A DNA stretch of 64,000 nt from Coprinopsis marcescibilis (lineage: Eukaryota > Basidiomycota > Agaricomycetes > Agaricales > Psathyrellaceae), in assembly GCA_004369085.1 (NCBI GenBank), contig ML210166.1:62001-126000 (forward strand), written 5' to 3'. Shown piece by piece: positions 45,863 through 54,707 of the stretch (position 1 is the first letter of the stretch; every line of letters begins with the position of its first letter). The notes below the pieces were generated by a model, which worked only from the letters and a program-made list of their open reading frames with translations, was not told the origin of the DNA and searched no databases. The position numbers and the translations under genes are program-made.

Positions 45863-48778
45863 TTAGTTATCACTATCACTGCTATTGCTAAGACTGGGAA
45901 GTGAAGGCATACTACCACCACTATCACTACTATTGCTAACACTTTGAAGCTGAACCATACTATCATCACTATCATATTCTGCTCGCTCCTGTGCGAGACG
46001 AGAGCGCAACAGCGCGGCTATGCCCCTGTGACCTTTCTTCACGGCCCAACCCAGCGCTGTTCTTCCGCGTGGTACGACGATGTTGATACCGATTCCTGGG
46101 TGCTTAAGAAGGAGTTCGACAACGGCGCTATGACCACACGCGGACGCATGTGCCAGGGCTGGTCCACCACAATCATATGGTACGCATGGAGAAGAGCAGT
46201 GGTCCACATCAATGTCCTTGACGCGCAGCAGCTCTTGCACAACTCCAGTTTCGCCTCCTTGAGCCGCAACTATCAGGGCAGTTTCGTCATCTGTTGAAGC
46301 ACCATTGACATTGATGCCGGCACCATAAGGAATACCTTCATCACACACAGACTGGTCCAAGGGGGCGGTGGTGCGCCCTTCCCTGGCACACTGGAATCCA
46401 AGGATGGCTCGGACAACCTCCACATGCCCATTGAATGATGCGTATGTCAGCGCGCTCCAGCCTCCCTTATCCGTTGCATTGATGTGGTCAACGTCGACAA
46501 CTCCCAGCAACAGTTCCACTATTTTGAGATGGCCGTGCTCCGAGGCTAGCATGAGCGGTGTGATGCTATGGCTGCTGGGACAGCACACATCGATTCCTTC
46601 CATGCTAAGAAGAGCGCGGACAGTCTCGAGGTGCCCCAGCCAGCTTGAGAAATAGAGAGCCGTATAACCGTGTTTGGTTCGCGCGGTGATATTCGGCTGG
46701 TGCGGGAAAGGATTGGCGCCAACAGGCTTAGTTTCGTTGGACCATTCACGTAGTAAAGTGTGGAAATTGAATGCTGCAGCCACGTGTACCGAGGAGCCAT
46801 GGTCTATCAGAAAGGTATGTTTGTCTGCAATTGGGAAATGGCGACATTGAAGAATAAAATCAACAATGTCAGGGGAAGTGGAGGCAGATAGGTGGGAGTG
46901 TGGTGCCCATTGGCGGTGGGAGTAGGCAAGAAACGGATTCTCCTTGAAGATACTGTTGTTGTAGCCATTCCAGGGCTTGTCCTGCATGTCTTGAAGCCCA
47001 CAGTAGGTCATACGCGCAACGCAGCCGGACGCAATTAGCGCATGTGGCTCAGGGTAGTCCTTTCGCAGGTATGGTTCCAGAAAGTCTTTGGCGGTGTAAT
47101 CTGCCAAAATTTTAGTTCAATGGTCATGTGGAATGACCCTCGGAATACTTACGAACAAGGCGAACGAGTTTACTCTGAGGTTCGAGTGTGATGAGACCAC
47201 AGCAGAGGGATACAAGGCTTTCCGCGTCGACCAAGAGGTCTGAATCATGTTGGAAGGTAACGGAATCTGTAGCGAGGGCATAGCGCAGATCATCAATGGT
47301 CATGGACTCTAGTGCATGCACAAGCCACATAAGAGCCCGTGTTGCCAAGAGAGGATCAGCCTGTTGCTCTATGCGCTCCATTGTAGAGGTGTACATCGCC
47401 TCAACGCCCTTGGGAAGACGGTCAAGCGAAGCCTGAAGGTCTCGAATGCTGAGACACGATCTGAGCATGTCAAGCTGCAGGGAAGCAACAAGAAACCTAA
47501 TAAGACGTTAGGACGGCAACGCGAATATGGTCAATCAAGCTCACATCCCAGAGGACTTCTTGAGCACCGCTTTGAGGACCCGTTCCCGCCATCCATCCTG
47601 CTCGAGGAGCTTCGCCAGTGTCTTCATGCCGCGAACCTTCTCAGAAATCAGGCGCTCGATGTCCGCATCGCGGACGATGATGTCAAAGAATATCGCCTCA
47701 GGAACGCTGTCCTTCAGCAAGGGTAGTGGTCGCGAGGTGAAAAGGGTGTTGAGAGGAAGTTTGCAGAGGGTGTCCAGGATGTCGAATTGGGTTTCAGAGG
47801 TGGCTTCATCCAAGCCATCCACGAATAAGAAGCGTTGATCAAACATCTCGGAAGTAAAAATCGTGGTCAACAGCTCTATTAGTTCACCTTCGGTCGGCCT
47901 GGTGTTCCTCAGCTTGTGTTTTTCGTACAGGGGTTTCACGAACACGACTGTCAATGGGTAGTCCTCGAGGATCTGACGAATGATGGCCGCTAAAATTATC
48001 TTGATGGGGAACGGATCTGTATATCGACAGTAGGCAAACGCGACCAATATCTTCTTGTTGACTTTGGCTCGCTTTCGAAGGTGATTGATGACAATAGAGC
48101 TATACATCAAAGTGAGTAGTCAGACTGAGCAATGTATGAACAGTGCTCACGCAAGTACGGTCTTCCCAGCACCCGCTACATAACGGATACAATAAGTATT
48201 GAGATACACGACCTGAAGTACCACTCACGGATCCCCGTTCCCCACAGCATTCCTTGATCACTGGCTTCCCAATCCACGAAAAAGGGTTCTTCAAGGACCC
48301 ACATGCTCGTCTCTCCGATTTGCTTGCTGAGATTGTCGTCCTGGATGTCCTGGTAATTGATTGCGCTGACCCAGGCAACGATTTTGGGATGCGCTATTCT
48401 CAACGATGTCAGAAGGCACAATGCATATCCCAAAGTAACCACATTTACCATCCGTCTGGACCCCAAGGTTCATGTTGTAGGTGGTCACAGTTGCCTTTAC
48501 TAGGGTCCCATTGACCGCCGTCAGATTACAATTGTCCAATCTCACATCCGTCGCATTCTCCATTATACGAATATCCCCACCACCATCCGAGTCATTAGCC
48601 CTCGGCAAAGACGCACTTGGGTCTGGATCTGAACGTCATAAGGAGCGATCCAAGGACGCATTGACATTCCAGTCGTCAGTGAGAGGTCTACGGCAACATA
48701 TGTAGCTGCGATCTCACCTGGATCGGGTAGCGCTCCGTCCCCACCCTTCTTTCTACGTGTTCCAGACCGTTTCCTCAT
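45863..48778 (-). CDS. NACHT-ankyrin protein
   Basis: Seven exons on the minus strand: 48778-48718, 48622-48449, 48393-48229, 48175-48151, 48099-47545, 47496-47153 and 47100-45863, giving 853 residues. The pre-NACHT segment has WVSAINYQDIQDDN and DWEASDQGMLWGTGIP. The P-loop AGAGKTVLAS is encoded by a 25-nt exon plus its neighbours. Walker B is FLFVDGLDEA, followed by LFTSRPLP. The winged-helix end reads LVRLVHYTAKDFLEPYL. Ankyrin repeats follow (HGYTALYFSSWLGHLETVRA, SITPLMLASEHGHLKIVELL, GWSALTYASFNGHVEVVRAI, ETALIVAAQGGETGVVQELL, GRTALGWAVKKGHRGIAALL). The tail is Ser/Asp-rich. It is a likely NLR-type sensor; function inferred from family. Confidence 0.9.
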
Positions 48779-49561
48779 CCGTTCCACTCGCCTCTCAATC
48801 TATTCGGACGGTTGGTACGTACGAGAGGTATGTAAAACTCTAACTTACCGAAATTGATAACCCGGCTCCCATAATATGTCCGTTGGTCTGATGGAGGACG
48901 AATTGCCTCCAGTTGTGACCATGAGGGGAGAAAAGAGGAGAAAAGGCGTAAATAGCTAGGACGATCCCTCTCCACTTGTCACAGCCTCGCCCAAATGGTG
49001 ACCGTGTGAGAATATCCTGAAGATGCACTCTTGTCTCCGCACCTGGCTTGATGCGATATTAATCGATGATGGTATCTAATGTGAGGTTTCTCGGAAGGCT
49101 GACGTTGATTGGCGTAGTCAAACCCGCCCAGTTACGCAAAAGTCCGAAAGTCCGTGAATGTGCTCTCGCACATCCCCCGCAAGCTTCGATGGCTCTTCGA
49201 GGCCTAGCAGTAGCCGTTTACGGGTAGTATACCTGGGGCCAAGGATGTCTGACCACACCTGCGCAGCTTTGCGAAACGATATGTCTCGTTGTACTCCTGG
49301 TACGCTAGATGGACGAAACGGGCGCTTATAAATCACTTATACTCTTACGGATCAGATATGTAGCAGAAGTAGTTAACGCGACTATCTAAAGTTTTATAGC
49401 AGCTTACAGTTGCTATGCAGCCACTCTGAGCACCGCAGCGAATGGTATATGGTACACCAGTATCATCAAAGTGTAGTGTGCTCGGCGGCCGATTCTAAAG
49501 ATCCCGGCAAGACAACTCTTTTATCATTGTCCTCCCCCTGCCAATTTTCCCAGGACCTGGC

Positions 49562-49569
49562 TATAAGAG
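49562..49569 (+). promoter_or_regulatory. TATA-like box of S6
   Basis: TATAAGAG, 81 bases before the S6 ATG. Confidence 0.5.
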
Positions 49570-49642
49570 CTCTGCGCTTTCTACCTTTCTAACTCATTCA
49601 GAGAACCAGCCGTTTACTACTCCCCCCACAAGTATATTCAAC

Positions 49643-50075
49643 ATGTGCTTTGCCCGAGTTCATTGCGTCCAGTTCTTAAACTGCAGGCAGCATACAAAGC
49701 TCCAGTACGGGACCATCAACGTGAGTAGTCTCTTTGTCCGCATGTCTGTGCCACCAGTCGCCAACCTAGAGCTCTTCTTCTTTATGCAGTCGGACCTTTG
49801 CGTCAACTCTGCAACATACACCTGTAACATCAGAGCGTATGCATATTTCCACTGTCTCCCTCAAAAGCTATCAGTTTAATCTTAATCCCGCTCTTATCCA
49901 GTCAGACAGCCCACATAAGCATGAAATATATTTTCCCATGATCTGCAAAGACGGAGGCGATGCCGCGCGACTGAAACGGGTCATCTTGAAGTGCGACAAC
50001 AGTGCTCGCTTCTTCCTGTCTTTGACAGAGGCACACCAGTACATCGCTGATTTCTTCCAACCTAGCAGCCAATAA
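49643..50075 (+). CDS. Small Met-Cys family protein S6
   Basis: Three exons, 49643-49720, 49790-49834 and 49902-50075, give 98 residues: MCFARVHCVQFLNCRQHTKL, then DLCVNSATYTCNIR, then a longer exon 3 with YFPMICKDGGDAARLKRVIL, KCDNSARFFLSLTEAHQYI and a stop after FFQPSSQ. The second intron begins GCGTATG where S5 has GTGTATG, so it would need a GC donor. A GT two bases downstream gives a premature stop. Exon 1 length (78 nt) again matches the family. No known domain. Confidence 0.68.
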
Positions 50076-50587
50076 AATGGCTACCTCTCGCCTTTTCGCG
50101 CTCCTGTTATCTCACGGATTGTCCTAGTACTACCTTTCTGTTACCGTTACCCCAATGTCCGAAATCCCGTGTGATCGCGCCGTACCACATGACATCTGTA
50201 GTACCTCCAACGCCCCACGTTCACATAATTCGTGTACTCAGTATTCTTTGTATACATACAATGTACTGGGCCTACATCCTGCAACCTGGAACAAGAGGAT
50301 GGATGGTCCAGGCAAGCCGAGAATGCATGTATGACTCTGATCTGTATGATGACGCGTTTTAGTAATTTGCGCGTCGCGTCGCGTGGTACCGCCCCAGTCC
50401 GATGGTTCCGAAAACAATCTGGCGCGGGCAATCTAGAGGGCAACCAGAGTCGACATGATGGGGAAAATGAGATCAGTCTACCACTCTGTGTATCCGGAGT
50501 TTGGTATTCAGCTCAGGAACAGTGAGTACAGATCTCTCAAAATGTCAGACAAGCTATCATATGTCAGTGCCAAGCGAGGATTTTGGG

Positions 50588-50590
<3 letters not shown>

Positions 50591-50648
<58 letters not shown>
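50591..50648 (+). repeat. Homopolymer of 58 T
   Basis: An unbroken run of T. The poly-Phe and poly-Lys frames through it are artefacts. It lies inside the right copy of the segmental duplication. Confidence 0.9.
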
Positions 50649-50670
50649 CGAAAGTTTCAACCAAGGATTT

Positions 50671-51058
50671 TGTCCGAAGAAGTCGCCCATTTGCGGCTGG
50701 GTATCCTTCAACGAGAGCAATCACAGGACTCTGTCAGTACCAGTATATATGTTGCAAAATATTACGTTGTTCAAGAGTTACACCCAAGTTCGTGTCTGGT
50801 GGACACTAATGTTCCCCATGCTTCCAATCGTTGAACACAACGAGAGTGTACTTCATTGTGGGCCTGACAAAAGGAAGCAAACAGCGAAAAAGATCGACCC
50901 CTGCGATCCTTCCAATCTTTTATATTTCCAGCGCTTGATGCTTATTTACCGCTGATCGCTGATTTTAATGTCCAGACGAGATGGCTGGAGCACCGAAATC
51001 AGGGTTTCAAATGCGATGACTCTGTATGTATCTGATACTTTGCTTATCCGCAGGTTGC
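50671..51058. other. Intergenic stretch
   Basis: No gene model supported. The 3' flank of HEM4 lies at its right end. Confidence 0.4.
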
Positions 51059-52009
51059 CTATCGTCCCGAGTCGTAATTAGATATTGCACGCAGTAGGTC
51101 TTCCGGCTTTGGTTTGTCAGCTGTCACTTGGATGGCAATACCGAGATTGTGTTGGAGGAATTTCGAGGTTACTGGTCCAATCGAAGCGATGTGCGAGCTC
51201 GCCAGCACTGGGTATGCTCTTGCGATCGGTGCGACAAAGGCAGCGCTGGAAGGTGCAAAGTATGCTATCCACCATTCTTTTTCACCTGAGCCGGAGACGA
51301 TCAGCCAATTCCAAGATCCACGGAACCTACACGCGTACCTTGATCCAGAACCGTGACCGCCTCCTCCAACCGCGAAGCAAAATCTAGCAGTGGGCGAGTT
51401 TCGTAGACCTGCAACGCCCTGAAGCTGATACCACCATCCTTCAGAAGACGCGCCACCGTGTCCCGATTCTTGTCACCAGTTAGATATAGCAGATCCTTCC
51501 CCCCCTTTGGATGTTCCTTCACTATAAAGTGCCCCAGCTGCTCCCCAGTTCCCGACGCCTGCCCAAGCGTATTGACAGCCGAGAATCCTTGGTCCTTGAA
51601 GGCCATCTGGACATTCCTAACAGCAGATGCTGTAGCCTCTCCAACGACATAGAAAGGTAGAGCGGACCATGACGCTAAGAAACAACAGCATCGACGCCAT
51701 TGAATGATATCGCTAAACCGCCAGGGTTGGAGAGGTGCACAGACCTAGTGCCTTCGATAAGCCTTCTTCGCCTCGAAGGCCTTGTAAAGCTTCCTGGAAG
51801 GCATCACAGGAGCGCTTGCTGGTGACCACCACACCACTATACCCCTCGTGGTCGCGCAGCACCGTCCTACCGAGCTCCGGGACGTTGGTGTGCACCGTTT
51901 CGAGCACCGGAACGCATTTCGCGGTGTATCCTGCATCGTTGAACAAGGTTTCGTAGCGGTCCTGTGATGGCCCAGCTGTAGGCTCCCTAAATAGCAAAAC
52001 GTTTGCCAT
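51059..52009 (-). CDS. HEM4: Uroporphyrinogen-III synthase
   Basis: Three exons, 52009-51745, 51674-51339 and 51285-51059, give 275 residues, normal for the family. The N-terminus MANVLLFREPTAGPSQDRYE is followed by VPVLETVHTNVPEL and GVVVTSKRSCDAFQEAL. The linker is LPFYVVGEATASAV. The second half has GKDLLYLTGDKNRDTVARLL and ALQVYETRP, and exon 3 has WWIAYFAPSSAAFVAPI, SSHIASIGPVTSKFL and ADKPKPEDLLRAI. The enzyme cyclises hydroxymethylbilane to uroporphyrinogen III in haem synthesis, with inversion of ring D. It is divergent from the mitochondrial carrier with 223 bp between starts. Confidence 0.93.
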
Positions 52010-52232
52010 CGCCGTGGATTGAACGAGGAACGAGGAGGAAGTGGTGGTCGGGAAGATGGCAAGCATTCGCCGTGAATAGCGCGACCGGCGATTATCGGAG
52101 ACGGAACGCCGGCCGAGACCGAATAAACCCGACAAAATTCAGTATGTCATGTAGGCTGTCGTCGTCTGGAACAGGGAGCTCGTCGCGTTCTTGCTTGGTT
52201 TCTTGTCCTCAGCTGGTGCTTGGTTTTATACA

Positions 52233-53555
52233 ATGGCAAAGACACAGAAAGGGGACAAAGCTTTGCACTCGCTGTAAGTTGTCCTTGCTTAGAGGATTAC
52301 TGCGACCAATATTGATGGAAGACGGTTAGGTTTGCAGGAGCAACAGCAGGAGCTATTGAAGCGTATGTCTCCGACAAGCGACGCTCTAATTTCACCTCAT
52401 GAGAGATAGGATGTTAGCTTTATCACATATCCCACAGAATTCGTTAAGACTCGCTCCCAGTTCGGTGGAAAGGTAGGTACCAGCAGATGGGTCGTGTGCG
52501 GGGAAGAGGAGCTAATGTTCAGTGTAGAAAGAGGGACCTATCGCCATTATTCGGGAGACCGTGAAGACCAAGGGCTTCGGTGGCCTCTACTCTGGATGTA
52601 CAGCACTGGTGGTCGGAAACTCTGTAAAAGCTGGTGTACGGTTCTTGACCTACGACTACTTCAAGAGGAAGCTTTCTGATTCAGAAGGGAAACTAAGTGC
52701 CCCTCGAAGTCTTCTAGGTAAGCTTTGGCAGAATACGACCTGGCTATTGGCCTTCTGACTCATTCTTTGTAGCCGGACTAGGAGCTGGTATGACAGAGGC
52801 CGTTATTGCGGTTACTCCTTCAGAAACAATCAAGTGAGCATAGTCTTCCTCTCAGTGTTGTGTCATAGACTTACAATTTTACTCACTAGAACCAAACTCA
52901 TCGACGATGCCAAACGACCCAACCCCCAATATCGCGGCTTGATTCACGGAACTGTACAAATCGTCAAGCAGGAGGGAATTGCTGGAATCTACCGAGGCCT
53001 TTTCCCTGTCGTATGTTGCATCTTATGAACCAACGAATGTACCTCATATGTTCACAGATGATGCGACAAGGAGCAAACTCTGCGGTTCGATTCACGACGT
53101 ACGCCACCCTGAAGCAGGTAGTACAGGGTACCGCACGCCCAGGACAACCCCTCCCAAGCGCGATTACGTTCGGTATTGGTGGGATTGCTGGACTGGTGAC
53201 CGTTTACACGACCATGCCTCTCGAGTACGTTCTCGATGTCGAAACATTTTGCAACATTTCCTTTACTTACCTCTGAACTACAGCGTCGTAAAGACACGGA
53301 TGCAATCGCTGAGCGCCAGAGCGCAGTACCGCAACTCTTTTCATTGTGCGTATCGTATCTTTACGGAGGAGGGTCTCCTCAAGTTTTGGGCTGGCACTAC
53401 TCCCCGGCTGACTCGTCTTGTTGTAAGTTTGCCTTTGTCCTACGTGCTATGTTTTCTTGAAAACTGACGACCATTAGTTGAGCGGCGGGATTGTCTTCAC
53501 TGTGTACGAAAACATCATGAAGGTCATCGGAAACTCAGGCGAAGAGACGTCATAG
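52233..53555 (+). CDS. CTP1: Mitochondrial tricarboxylate (citrate) carrier
   Basis: Nine exons: 52233-52273, 52330-52362, 52418-52472, 52528-52717, 52773-52833, 52890-53010, 53058-53224, 53284-53422 and 53478-53555, giving 294 residues. The three carrier signatures PX[DE]XX[KR] are YPTEFVKTR, TPSETIKTK and MPLDVVKTR, each starting one of the three repeats, followed by GLYSGCTALVVGNSVKAGVR, GIYRGLFPVMMRQGANSAVR and LKFWAGTTPRLTRLVLSGGI. The RQGANSAVRFTTY segment and the length fit citrate/tricarboxylate carriers, which exchange citrate for malate across the inner mitochondrial membrane. Exon 2 is only 33 nt. Confidence 0.93.
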
Positions 53556-54197
53556 GTTGCATGAGTACCCCACATAATCTCGTTATATTTGAGAGAGAGT
53601 AACACACTGATTCAATCCGACCTTTCCGTTCAAAACTACAACGGGAAGTAGTGATAATCGCTGCATGCTTATGACAACCCGGGATCTAAGCCTTCACGAA
53701 TGACACGAGAGTAAAGAGGTGCTTCCTCCAACCCAAGGTAAGCGAAACTTGGTTGATAAAGTGACCTTGGGGAGGCGCCTGTGTGGCTCAAAACAATGGG
53801 ATTTGTTCTCGTAAAAAGGCGATAAAATGCTCTCGGTGCAGGGCATGATATACTTAAGTAGCTCAAGCGCTGATGATGGGTTATAAAAGCAGTGCGCCCA
53901 AGAAGCGAGTACACGGATCATTCGGCCAAAGTTTAAGTGTTATGTACCCACGTTCAGCCTCCGACATTTGAACTTTGCTGCTGCGGCATTGGTTTTTGCT
54001 TCCTTCCACAACTTCATTCAGTTCCGTCACAATCCTGAAACTCATGATGCTCTGTAGTTTCTCCAATGGCGAGCAACCCCCTCGTTCTCTTCCGATATTC
54101 CGATACTCTTGCCGTGATAAATAGTTGGAAGGCTGTGCGGGCGCTGATCCGGTTGACAACAGTCAGTGTACAGGGAGAAAGTGGACTTACTGTGGGA

Positions 54198-54231
54198 AAC
54201 GGGAAGTTCGTTTTGACCACAAGTTCGTTTT
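54198..54231 (+). repeat. Inverted repeat, left arm (34 bp)
   Basis: Perfect reverse complement of 54527-54560. The arm itself contains AAGTTCGTTTT twice, 17 bases apart. Confidence 0.85.
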
Positions 54232-54526
54232 CTGAGCTTCCACCGCTCGTTTTGCCTCAATATTTTTACAGTAGGGTTGTGTGGTCTCAGTGAGTGATAT
54301 TATGTCTTTTAAATATCGAAAACTGACCAGAGGGAAGAGAAACAAAAATCAAAGAGATTAGAGATCCGCTGTTGCCATCAGCTTGTAATTGATCACGGCA
54401 AATGCGGCACATGAGTTAAACAATCAAGACGCGAGCAGGACGCGAGCGCGTTGCAACGTCATCTCCGAGTTCCGGCATCAGTCGGCAATGTGACGGAAGT
54501 TCAAATCGTTGATGGAATCATCCATC

Positions 54527-54560
54527 AAAACGAACTTGTGGTCAAAACGAACTTCCCGTT
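54527..54560 (-). repeat. Inverted repeat, right arm (34 bp)
   Basis: Perfect reverse complement of 54198-54231, separated by 295 bp. It runs directly into the second copy of GTTGACAACAGT. Confidence 0.85.
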
Positions 54561-54707
54561 GACAACAGTATTGCCTCCTCGTGGCAAAGAAACGCTGATG
54601 GGGCAGGGCATGTTTTCAGCGTGGAGAGCGCCGAGCCTAGTTTCATCGTTCCTATCCTTGTCTTCATATCACTTTCTTTCTCATAGGCCCAACGTTCTGC
54701 ATGCCCT

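Larger units (their letters stand above)
49081..50670 (+). repeat. Segmental duplication, right copy
   Basis: Counterpart of 39721-41090, carrying S6 and a 58-nt T tract near its right end. The sequence on both sides of the T tract (GGGGA and CGAAAGTTTCAA) matches the left copy (GGGGA and CGAGAGTTTCAA), where the tract is only three T. Confidence 0.75.
53556..54707. other. Intergenic stretch holding an inverted repeat
   Basis: No gene seen. It contains the 34-bp inverted repeat at 54198-54231 and 54527-54560 and a direct repeat GTTGACAACAGT (54152-54163 and 54558-54569). The right end is the TRK promoter. Confidence 0.5.

Noticed and set aside
50591..50648. Poly(A) tail of a minus-strand retro-insertion
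   Set aside because: Both flanks align with the other duplicate, leaving no inserted body.
50455..50955. Poly-Phe/poly-Lys frames at the T tract
   Set aside because: They exist only because of the homopolymer and have no other coding features.
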